DNA from: Betaproteobacteria bacterium
Lineage (GTDB): Bacteria; Pseudomonadota; Gammaproteobacteria; Burkholderiales; SG8-39
NCBI GenBank assembly: GCA_004298385.1
Contig: SCTX01000050.1
Location: forward strand, 1 to 64,000
Length of the DNA stretch: 64,000 bases
Direction: 5' to 3'
In this document: positions 8,454 to 15,150 of the stretch, piece by piece
How the letters are laid out: the number at the start of each line of letters is the position of its first letter
Position numbering within the stretch: the stretch's first letter is position 1
Program-made: the position numbers and the translations under genes
Notes under the pieces: generated by a model
What the model saw: the letters and a program-made list of their open reading frames with translations, nothing else
Database searches by the model: none
Told to the model about the DNA's origin: nothing

Positions 8454-8467
8454 AAGCCTTCGGGCTT
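8454..8467 (-). terminator. Terminator hairpin after the ACAD at 8481
   Basis: A stem of AAGCC/GGCTT closed by a TTCG/CGAA tetraloop lies 13 bp beyond the stop codon at 8481. On the minus strand ATTTTCC follows it. Another small hairpin, GCCTA/TAGGC, is at 8333-8347. Apart from these and the leader repeat I see no gene in 8268-8480. Confidence 0.55.
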
Positions 8468-8480
8468 GCGAGCTGCGTCC

Positions 8481-9641
8481 TTATTTTTCTTGCTTAAATT
8501 GTTTTAGTACCTCCCGTCCAATCACAGTCCTTTGAACTTCGGCAGTACCTACCACAACCTCAAACATTTTTGCTGTCCTAAAATACCGCTCAACAGGGTA
8601 CTCCTTAGTAAGCCCCCTAGCTCCTAGGATCGACACAGCTTTGTTGGCGCATCGCATGGCGATATCCGAGGCATAGAGTTTTGCCATTGAAGATTCCTTT
8701 GTAGCTTTGTGCCCCAGGTCTATCAAACGGGCAGCATGGTATACGAGCAATCGGGCAGCCTCTATCTCCGTACCCATATCGGCCAACATGAACCGGATTG
8801 CCTGAAAATCTGCTATTGGCTTGCCAAACTGCACCCGGGTTTGCGCGTAGCCAGCAGCCACTTTGAGGCAGTTTTCAGACACCGCGAGAGCCTGGGCGCA
8901 TTCCCCTGTTCGACCGATTTCCAGGGTGCTCATTGCGATTACAAAGCCGTTACCTTCTTCGCCTAACAAGTTTCCTTTAGGAACGCGGCAGTTTTGAAAA
9001 ATCAACTCGCCCGTCAGGTGCCCATAGGCACCAATGTATTCATCAATTTTGCCAAAAGAAAAACCCGGCGTACCTTTCTCCACGATAAATGCGCTAACCC
9101 CTTGATGCCCGCGTGAACCCTTTGCCCTGGCGAAAAGCAGATAAGTACGCGCAACCGTGGCATTGGAGATGAAGCGCTTCCTTCCCGTTATCACATATGA
9201 ATCTCCCTCCAGGACGTATTCAGTTTCCAGACCTGCCGCGTCACTGCCGGCATTGGCTTCAGCAAGCGAAAAGGCCCCAATATGCTCTCCCCGGGCAAGG
9301 GGCTTCAAGTATTTTTGTTTTTGTTCTTCAGTACCAAAGCGGTAAATCGAGTGGGCTGCCACTAAATTGCCCTGACAATTCGGGCCCATGGCTTCATACC
9401 CTTTCGATATTTCTTCAGTAACGATTACATAGCTTGTAAAATCTTTACCGAGCCCATCATATTCCTTGGGAAAACAAATTCCCAACCAGCCCTTCTGTGC
9501 GACTTTCGCCATCAGTTCACTGCAGTATTTCTGAGGGCCCCTCCGGTCAAACTCGGCAGCAAATGGAGCAATATGTTGTTGTGCAAATTTTGCCACTTCT
9601 TCTCTCAATTGAAGATGTTCTTCGCTAAGTAGCAAGTTCAT
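8481..9641 (-). CDS. Acyl-CoA dehydrogenase of foreign composition with no catalytic Glu at either usual site
   Basis: The 386-aa protein is a complete ACAD: MNLLLSEEHLQLREEV, SLAEANAGSDAAGL, ITGRKRFISNATVA, and QTRVQFGKPIADFQAIRFMLADMGTEI. The C-terminal catalytic site reads EVVVGTAEVQR, so the expected glutamate is valine. Helix G has STLEIGR, which is the glycine type and lacks the alternative glutamate. It may use a different base or do a reaction other than alpha,beta-dehydrogenation. The gene is visibly richer in A and T than its neighbours and uses many AAA, ATT and TTT codons, which suggests recent transfer. It reads as a single transcription unit with its own terminator. Confidence 0.85.
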   Translation of the reverse strand: MNLLLSEEHLQLREEVAKFAQQHIAPFAAEFDRRGPQKYCSELMAKVAQKGWLGICFPKEYDGLGKDFTSYVIVTEEISKGYEAMGPNCQGNLVAAHSIYRFGTEEQKQKYLKPLARGEHIGAFSLAEANAGSDAAGLETEYVLEGDSYVITGRKRFISNATVARTYLLFARAKGSRGHQGVSAFIVEKGTPGFSFGKIDEYIGAYGHLTGELIFQNCRVPKGNLLGEEGNGFVIAMSTLEIGRTGECAQALAVSENCLKVAAGYAQTRVQFGKPIADFQAIRFMLADMGTEIEAARLLVYHAARLIDLGHKATKESSMAKLYASDIAMRCANKAVSILGARGLTKEYPVERYFRTAKMFEVVVGTAEVQRTVIGREVLKQFKQEK

Positions 9642-9761
9642 TGGTAATTACCTCCTATATGTTGGTTAAGGTCAAATACCACCGGCGAAGCCGATGGCTT
9701 GATTTGTTAGCGCGTCAAAGGCGCAATGAAATACACGAAGTAGATCGCTATCTCTTGTAGC

Positions 9762-9953
9762 TCATTCTGACATCATCCATTTATCGGTTCGCGCTTCGCC
9801 GCACGACGATCGTGAGGCTGTGTGGTGTGGTCGATATCCGTCCGGCGATTTGGAAACGCCAATGAAAACCTGGTACTGCCTGACGAGCGCCTTTGGCGGA
9901 CCCTTGGGACATGGGTCGGGGGCCGGCAGTTGCGACAGTGGTTTGTTGGTCAT
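9762..9953 (-). other. Short ORF starting in the left arm of the inverted repeat
   Basis: From the ATG at 9953 a 63-codon ORF begins MTNKPLSQLPAPDPCPKG. The same start (MTNKPLSQLPAPGPCP) occurs on the plus strand at 10546 in the other arm of the repeat. Both are downstream of a strong sigma-70-like promoter and palindrome. I do not recognise the product. It looks like the first part of a gene whose body is gone, since the rest of the ORF is not protein-like. Confidence 0.35.
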
Positions 9954-10007
9954 GAAGCGTCCTTTTGACGATACCGAGCCTGCGCTGCAGCGAATCCCTT
10001 ATAGTGA

Positions 10008-10021
10008 ACCGATCGATCGGT
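10008..10021. promoter_or_regulatory. Perfect 14-bp palindromic operator, left copy
   Basis: ACCGATCGATCGGT is its own reverse complement. It lies 7 bp downstream of the -10 box of the minus-strand promoter at 10029-10057, so a bound dimer would cover the transcription start. The size and symmetry suit a TetR-type repressor. An identical copy is at 10478-10491. Confidence 0.7.
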
Positions 10022-10028
10022 AGGGAAG

Positions 10029-10057
10029 TTTATACATCGATTTTTTTGACTAGTCAA
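10029..10057 (-). promoter_or_regulatory. Sigma-70-like promoter, left copy
   Basis: On the minus strand TTGACT (10057-10052) and TATAAA (10034-10029) are separated by 17 bp. It points toward lower coordinates and the ORF starting at 9953. The operator palindrome follows at once. Confidence 0.7.
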
Positions 10058-10141
10058 GAGTCGTATTGTTTGGTGTATGGCGTAGTTAGTCGGATTATTT
10101 CAGCGCGCGATCGGTAAAGTTTGGAAGAAGGATAGATTTAT

Positions 10142-10430
10142 GGCTATGGGTGAAAACACGTCCTGTTTGACGTCGATGCCAGCACTACGCCTGAGCGCCC
10201 TGTGATCGCATCGGCATGGAATACTCGGCCGAATTCAGCCGCCGAATTCAGCCGCCGGCTCGAAGCTCGTGACTGGATCGGCATGCGCTGCCCGAAAGCG
10301 TACGGCGGATAGGAGCGCACGGCGCTCGAACCATACGTTGTCACCGAGGAATTGCTGGCAGTTGGACAGCGGTTTGCAGAAGCGGCATTCGCTTGGGGGA
10401 GCGCGCAAAGGCCAAGCGATCACAGCCAAG
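10142..10430 (+). pseudogene. Decayed N-terminal fragment of an acyl-CoA dehydrogenase
   Basis: In the frame of position 10256 the sequence reads EFSRRLEARDWIGMRCPKAYGG, then a TAG, then ERTALEPYVVTEELLAVG. That is the typical N-terminal domain of an ACAD (...WPKAYGGQERSALERYVVTEELLAAG). The in-frame stop, the missing start and the loss of everything after about 60 residues show decay. Two small tandem duplications lie within it: GAATTCAGCCGCC twice at 10231-10256, and a 14-bp unit, GCCAAGCGATCACA, repeated at 10411-10437. Confidence 0.75.
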
Positions 10431-10441
10431 CGATCACGCTC

Positions 10442-10470
10442 TTGACTGGTCATAAAAATCGATGTATAAG
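10442..10470 (+). promoter_or_regulatory. Sigma-70-like promoter, right copy
   Basis: TTGACT (10442-10447) and TATAAG (10465-10470) have a 17-bp spacer. It fires rightward, away from the left copy. It could now supply transcription toward binding protein copy 2 at 10786. Confidence 0.7.
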
Positions 10471-10477
10471 CTTCCCT

Positions 10478-10491
10478 ACCGATCGATCGGT
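10478..10491. promoter_or_regulatory. Perfect 14-bp palindromic operator, right copy
   Basis: ACCGATCGATCGGT, identical to 10008-10021, is placed 7 bp after the -10 box of the rightward promoter. It is a TetR-type operator candidate. Confidence 0.7.
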
Positions 10492-10545
10492 TCACTATAA
10501 GGGATTCGCTGCGGCGCAAGCTCGGTATCGTCAAAAGGACGCTTC

Positions 10546-10656
10546 ATGACCAACAAACCGCTGTCGCAACTGCCGGCCCCCGGCCCCTGTCCCCTGTCCC
10601 AAGGGTCCGCCAAAGGCGCTCGTCAGGCAGTGCAAGCGGAATTGCACCCGTGTTAG
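10546..10656 (+). other. Short ORF starting in the right arm (36 codons)
   Basis: An ATG with AAAGGA upstream opens MTNKPLSQLPAPGPCPLSQG, identical at its start to the ORF at 9953 on the other strand. The frame changes after a short insertion and ends at TAG 10654-10656. It is probably a broken gene start or a leader, and I do not recognise the product. Confidence 0.35.
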
Positions 10657-10699
10657 CGAGCAGGCGCCGAGGCGGCCAAACGTTAACCGCAATAAGGAG
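10655..10699 (+). repeat. Copy of the ACAD leader (see 8214-8262)
   Basis: AGCGAGCAGGCGCCGAGGCG, continuing to AACGTTAACCGCAATAAGGAG, repeats the leader of the ACAD at 8203, inverted. Here it no longer precedes an ACAD start. The next codons (GTGAGATCAGGCGGATAATG) go nowhere. Confidence 0.8.
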
Positions 10700-10785
10700 G
10701 AGTAAAGAGTGAGATCAGGCGGATAATGAATTGCAGCGGTTTTGGGTAAAAATTAACTAACTAGACAGTACCAAAGGAGAAAGCC

Positions 10786-12111
10786 ATGAATTGTTTTTCC
10801 AGCTTTTTTAAGCAAGCTATTCTGTGGGTTATTACGGTGGGAACTCTGGGAGTAAGCGGAGCAGTTTATCCTCAGGCCAACGAGCAGCGCGTCGCCTTCA
10901 TGGCGTTTCGTAATAGTCCGGTGGGGGCGCTAAGCGCGGCAATCAATGGGGCGGCCTTCGATTACATGAATCTGATCAACGATCGGGACGGCGGCGTCAA
11001 TGGCGTGAAGCTGGTATGGGAGGAATGCGAGACTGAATACAAAACGGATCGGGGCATCGAGTGCTACGAAAGGCTCAAGAATCGGGCGACGATGTTTATC
11101 CCGGTAATGACCGGCACTATCTATGCGCTCATCGAACGCACCCTGGCCGACAAAATCCCCATCGTTTCCATCGGCACCGGTCGCACCGATTCCACCGACG
11201 GACGGGTGTTTCCCTATGTTTTCCCCCTAGCTGCCAATTACTTGATGGGAAATACCGCCAAGATCAACTTTATCGGGCAGCGGGAAGGGGGGATGGATAA
11301 ACTCAAAGGCAAGAAAATCGTTAACCTCCACCACGGCTCGCCCTTCGGCAAGGAGACCATGCAGGTTCTGGATGCTCAAGCCGCGAAATACGGCTTTAGT
11401 CTCGTTCACATCGAAGTTCCCGGGTCGGGTGCCGAGCAACAGGCCCAGTGGCTGCAAATCCGCCAGCTTAAGCCTGACTGGGTGATCCTGCGCAGCGTCG
11501 GGCTCATGACCTCTGCGGCCATCAAGACCGCCCAAAGAGTCGGTTATCCGGCAGATCGCATCGTCGGCCTCTGGTGGACATCCGAACTGGACTTAATTTC
11601 CGCCGGGAGTGCGGCCAAGGGGGTGATTGCCAATACCTTCAGTCCCAGCGGCCGGGATTTCCCGGTCGTCAAGGAGATCCTCACGCGCTATTACAGCGGT
11701 GGAAAGCGCGGCAATATGGAGGATTCCAAAGTGGTCGGCAGTACCACCTACAACAGCGGCTTGCTGCATGCGATACTTACCGTCGAAGCGGTGCGAACCG
11801 CTCAGGAAAAGTTCGGCAAGAAAGCCATGGATCGGGAGCAGATGCGATGGGGCTTCGGGCATCTCAACATCGACGCCAAGCGGATAAAGGAGCTGGGGAT
11901 TGCTGGGTTGGTGCAGCCCCTCAAAACCTCCTGTTCCGATCATACAGGAGGGGGAGCGGTGAAATTCCAGCAATGGGATGGTCAGAATTGGGTGGCGATC
12001 AGCGACTGGGTTTCCGGGGATCCGTCCCTTGTCGACCCCATGATACATGAATCCGCGGCCAAGTACGCCAAGGAAAAAGGAATTACCCGGCGGGACTGTT
12101 CCAAGGAATAG
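10786..12111 (+). CDS. Periplasmic substrate-binding protein of a Liv-type ABC transporter (copy 2)
   Basis: The 441-aa protein is a close paralog of the one at 2003. The signal peptide follows MNCFSSFFKQ and the mature protein probably begins near QANEQRVAFMAF. The cysteine-bearing WEECETEYK...GIECYERLK block, GQREGGMDKLKGKKIVNL and the C-terminal VKFQQWDGQNWVAISDW are all conserved. AAAGGAGAAAGCC precedes the ATG. It heads a plus-strand run that ends in LivGHMF at 17132-20839, so this copy is probably the binding component of that transporter. Its promoter may come from the right arm of the inverted repeat. Ligand unknown. Confidence 0.88.
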   Translation: MNCFSSFFKQAILWVITVGTLGVSGAVYPQANEQRVAFMAFRNSPVGALSAAINGAAFDYMNLINDRDGGVNGVKLVWEECETEYKTDRGIECYERLKNRATMFIPVMTGTIYALIERTLADKIPIVSIGTGRTDSTDGRVFPYVFPLAANYLMGNTAKINFIGQREGGMDKLKGKKIVNLHHGSPFGKETMQVLDAQAAKYGFSLVHIEVPGSGAEQQAQWLQIRQLKPDWVILRSVGLMTSAAIKTAQRVGYPADRIVGLWWTSELDLISAGSAAKGVIANTFSPSGRDFPVVKEILTRYYSGGKRGNMEDSKVVGSTTYNSGLLHAILTVEAVRTAQEKFGKKAMDREQMRWGFGHLNIDAKRIKELGIAGLVQPLKTSCSDHTGGGAVKFQQWDGQNWVAISDWVSGDPSLVDPMIHESAAKYAKEKGITRRDCSKE

Positions 12112-12203
12112 CAAGAGTTCCGGATAGTCTATAAGAACCGGCGTCACGGTGAGTCACCGGCGTGCGATTCACCTTAACCAACGTTAAAAGAGGAACAAAG
12201 AAC

Positions 12204-13097
12204 ATGGCTCTTGAGACACTCAAGAATAAAGTTGCTGTGGTCACGGGCAGCGCACGGGGGGCGGGATTGGCAATCGTCCAGGCCCTGGCCGCCGACGGGG
12301 TGAAAGTAGTGGTGGCCGACCGGACCGACAAGGCGCGGCCCGATCTGATGATGAAGAGCACGATTTACGACGTGGCCGAGGTGATCAACAAGCAAGGGGG
12401 GACGGCCATCGCGGTCAAAGTAGACTTGCGCCACGAAGATCAGATCATCGCGCTGCGGGACGAAACCTTGAAAGCATTCGGCACGGTAGACATCGTGGTG
12501 AACAACGCGGCCATCACCTTCGGCGCCAAGGTATGGGAGATCCCGACCGAGCGGTGGGACCAGGTCATGGCAGTCAACCCGCGGGCCAGCTTCCTGATGT
12601 GCAAGCACTTCCTGCCGACGATGATGCAGAAGAAGAGCGGATCCATCATCAACCTCTCCTCCCCGGCCGGTCGGGGACCGGCCCCCGGCATGGCGGCCTA
12701 CTCCGCCTCCAAGGCCGCCATCGATTACTTCACCTTGACCCTGGCCGAGGAGCTACGGGAGTCCAACATCGCCGTCAACTGCATCGCCCCCACCGGAGGC
12801 ATTTTCAGCGAGGGAAATCTCCAACTCTTCCAGGACCAGTCCTGGATCGACACCTGGGAGCCCAGGGAGCATTTTGCCCTGGCGGTGCTCTGGCTGGCCA
12901 AGCAGGACGCCCAAAGCTTCACCGGCAACCTGGTCTGGAGCCGGGAGCTCATCTCCCAGATGGGTCTGTGCAAGAAGTGGTGCTGCGCGGCCCTCGGGTC
13001 CGGGCCTTCGGTGGTCGGCCCGATGAAGGTGGACTGGGAGTCGAGCCTTCCCGCCAAGATCTGGGAGGCCATGTCCGCCACGGGAAGCCGGGTATAA
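12204..13097 (+). CDS. Short-chain dehydrogenase/reductase (SDR), 3-hydroxyacyl-CoA type
   Basis: The 297-aa protein has the Rossmann motif TGSARGAGLA near residue 16, NNAA near 100, and the catalytic Ser-Tyr-Lys set (INLSSPAG and YSASKAA, near 150-175). It would oxidise a hydroxyl group, most likely of a 3-hydroxyacyl-CoA, with NAD(P)+. The C-terminus is about 40 residues longer than in simple SDRs and reads SVVGPMKVDWESSLPAKIW. AGAGGAAC precedes the ATG. It lies between the binding protein and the double-hotdog hydratase, which would form its substrate. The exact substrate is not readable. Confidence 0.85.
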   Translation: MALETLKNKVAVVTGSARGAGLAIVQALAADGVKVVVADRTDKARPDLMMKSTIYDVAEVINKQGGTAIAVKVDLRHEDQIIALRDETLKAFGTVDIVVNNAAITFGAKVWEIPTERWDQVMAVNPRASFLMCKHFLPTMMQKKSGSIINLSSPAGRGPAPGMAAYSASKAAIDYFTLTLAEELRESNIAVNCIAPTGGIFSEGNLQLFQDQSWIDTWEPREHFALAVLWLAKQDAQSFTGNLVWSRELISQMGLCKKWCCAALGSGPSVVGPMKVDWESSLPAKIWEAMSATGSRV

Positions 13098-13169
13098 GCG
13101 GCATTCATCGATGGATACCGTCCCGGAAATCTGCGTTCATCCGGGTCCAAACTTTAGGAAGGAAAAGCG

Positions 13170-14177
13170 ATGGCCCGCAAAAAGCACGAGTACCTGGAGG
13201 ACTATGAGATCGGTCAGCAGGGGGAAACCTTCACCCGGACTGTCTCGACGGCTGACATCACCTTCTTTGCCTGCATCACGGGCGACTATTCATCGGTCCA
13301 CCTGGACCGGCACCTGACGGCCGGCGGCCAGTATCAGGGCCGGATCGCCCACGGGCTGCTGGGCTCCAGCCTGGTGATGGGCATGGTCTCCATCGACGCA
13401 CCCCATATCGTCGGGCGGGATGTTCCCGAGAGCTGCCTCAGCGGTTTCGAGACGAACTACCGGGGGGCCATTTACCTGGACGACACGATCAAGATCCGCT
13501 GGCAGATCGCTGGGAAGGCCGATGACCCCACTCAACAGGGATTCGGCTTGGTGCGGACCGCCTTCCAGGTGCTCAACCAGGACGGCAACAACGTCTACGA
13601 AGGAACCCTCATCACCAAGGTCCGCAAACGATCGGCCGACAACGCCCGGCTCCAGTGGAAGACCGCCACGCCCTGGCGGATCAGGGAGTTCGTCCTGGAC
13701 CCGGAAAAGGTCTACTACCTGGAGGATTTCGTGCCGAATGAGGGAGGGCTGAGCACAGGCCGCACCTTCACCGAGGCCGACTCCGTCAACTTCTGCGGCC
13801 TGACCGGGGATTACAACCCTCTTTACGTCGATGCCGAATTCGCCAAAAGGACTGTTTTCGGGCAGCGCATCGTTCACCCCATGATGCCCTTCACCAGCGC
13901 CTTCGGCTGGTGGACCCGTGATGGGGGTCCGTTGCGGGTCAAGAGTCCCGGGGCCGCCACCGAGGCCGGCCACCTCAGCGACAGCGCGAACTTCCTCGGC
14001 CCGGTTTATATCGGCGACACCCTCCGCTGTTGCTTCAAGGTAGCCGAAACCCGTGTTTCCAAGAGCAAGCCCGACCGGGGGGTTCTAAGCTTCGGCTTCC
14101 AATTGATCAACCAGCGCGACGAGGTGGTCCAGGAGGGCAAGACCCTGCTGATGCGGGGCGCCCGCGGCGCGGCTTGA
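13170..14177 (+). CDS. Double-hotdog MaoC-family enoyl-CoA hydratase
   Basis: The 335-aa protein contains two MaoC/hot-dog repeats. The first, about residues 10-155, has TADITFFACITGDYSSVHLD, and the second, about 185-330, has ADSVNFCGLTGDYNPLYVD with HPMMPFTSAFG. In R-specific hydratases the catalytic Asp/His pair is in D-x4-H near such motifs; both halves have GDY-x3-(H/Y)-x-D, so one half may be the active one. It would add water to a 2-enoyl-CoA. It lies between an SDR and a crotonase pseudogene in what looks like a beta-oxidation set. A two-domain fusion is typical for hydratases of bulky substrates. Confidence 0.85.
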   Translation: MARKKHEYLEDYEIGQQGETFTRTVSTADITFFACITGDYSSVHLDRHLTAGGQYQGRIAHGLLGSSLVMGMVSIDAPHIVGRDVPESCLSGFETNYRGAIYLDDTIKIRWQIAGKADDPTQQGFGLVRTAFQVLNQDGNNVYEGTLITKVRKRSADNARLQWKTATPWRIREFVLDPEKVYYLEDFVPNEGGLSTGRTFTEADSVNFCGLTGDYNPLYVDAEFAKRTVFGQRIVHPMMPFTSAFGWWTRDGGPLRVKSPGAATEAGHLSDSANFLGPVYIGDTLRCCFKVAETRVSKSKPDRGVLSFGFQLINQRDEVVQEGKTLLMRGARGAA

Positions 14178-14189
14178 GAAGGACCTGGA

Positions 14190-14770
14190 GAGCATGATCG
14201 ACTTACGTCGCCACCATTACCGTCAACCACCCCAAGGCGCTCAACGCTTTCATTCTTATGCACGATCACGGACCCCAAGCAACAGTCTGAAACTGGCGAT
14301 CGCCAGAGTTAACCGCTATTGCATCGGCGACGGCCACCATATGCCGCCGACCACTCCATCTTCGGCCAAAACGTCCGCGGCTGGGTTCGCTGGCTGGCGG
14401 CTACATCGTCGCCCATGCCGCGAATCTGCTGGGCCGTAAGCGCGCGCCCGGGAGCTAGCGTATGTTATGCTGTCGCTACACGGCCCGGTCAAGTCCTGGA
14501 ATCGGGCCTGACCAACTCCGCTGTGCCCAAGGAGAATCTGGACGAGGAAGTGCGTAAATGGCGCAACAAGCTGTTGTCCCAGCCCCCGACCCACCTGAAG
14601 ATCCTCAAGCGCTCCTTCCTTCTACCACGTGGCTCCCATTCTGGATCACAATATGCAGGACATCATCAAGAAAGTGGCCCCCAACTACTTTAAGACAGGG
14701 GAACAGTTGGAGGAGGCCAATGCTTTTCTGGAAAAGCGCAAGCCCGATTTCAGCCTCTGGCGCCGAAGTC
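14190..14770 (+). pseudogene. Crotonase-family pseudogene resembling BadI/BamA/MenB ring hydrolases
   Basis: Recognisable pieces follow in order but in changing frames: VATITVNHPKALNAF (from 14204), LAIARVNRYCIGDGHHMP (from 14293), ADHSIFGQN, GYIVAHAANLLGRKRA, then LESGLTNSAVPKENLDEEVR and DHNMQDIIKKVAPNYFKTGE, ending FLEKRKPDFSLWR. At least four frameshifts and two stops separate them. IARVNGYCIGDGHHMP-FGQNGP-like sequence is characteristic of crotonases acting on cyclic beta-keto acyl-CoAs. The ribosome site and a start (14194) remain. It follows the double-hotdog hydratase without a break, so it was once part of this operon. A short ORF tail (KLKDEFGGKQVWV, ending 14938) just after it may be another fragment. 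Confidence 0.8.
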
Positions 14771-15150
14771 AGTCTAGCACTCCTGCAATGGCCCTTTGCG
14801 AGCGCGGTCTCTGTTTGGTTTGGAACAATCGATGAGAATTGCCTTCTGTCGGTAATTTTTCGCAAGGAACGCAACCAGGCCGAGGGCACGATCGCGAAGC
14901 TGAAGGATGAATTTGGAGGCAAGCAAGTCTGGGTCTGAGTAGACCACAGAAATAGAGCTAATCGCAAAAAAATTGCTTGGAACGAAGCGCGCCAACACAC
15001 GCGGCCGCGCGCTCCGAGACTTTCGTAAGAAGCTCGGTAAATTTCAAATATCTTTGGTTAGAATTTCGCCGCGTTATGCGGTTCGATCTTCACCGATGCC
15101 GAACGGCAGGAGTGGGGAAATATTGGAACGAAGTCTCCGGAGGGGGATTC
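14771..15150. other. Intergenic region after the crotonase pseudogene
   Basis: About 380 bp with no intact gene. A frame ending at TGA 14936-14938 with GTIAKLKDEFGGKQVWV looks like the C-terminus of some lost protein that I do not recognise. The rest is A/T-richer leader sequence. A TAGAAT at 15059-15064 could be a -10 box, without a convincing -35. Confidence 0.35.

Larger units (their letters stand above)
9875..10060 (-). repeat. Left arm of a ~190-bp imperfect inverted repeat
   Basis: The reverse complement of this arm matches 10439-10631 with few mismatches and one short length difference near 9910/10590. The arm contains a start codon, a leader, the palindrome ACCGATCGATCGGT and a promoter. 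It ends in CTCTTGACTAGTCAA on the minus strand. The arms are separated by 378 bp. Confidence 0.9.
10439..10631 (+). repeat. Right arm of the ~190-bp imperfect inverted repeat
   Basis: It matches the reverse complement of 9875-10060. It has a short insertion near 10580-10600 (CCTGTCCCCTGTCCC) that changes the reading frame of the ORF it contains. It carries its own promoter, palindrome, ribosome site and start codon. Confidence 0.9.

Noticed and set aside
10231-10437. Possible CRISPR or iteron array from the short tandem repeats
   Set aside because: There are only two copies of each unit, no spacers of equal length, and they lie in a recognisable ACAD pseudogene.
9875-10631. Insertion sequence bounded by inverted repeats
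   Set aside because: No transposase frame lies between the arms, no target duplication is visible, and the arms hold promoters and start codons rather than transposon ends.
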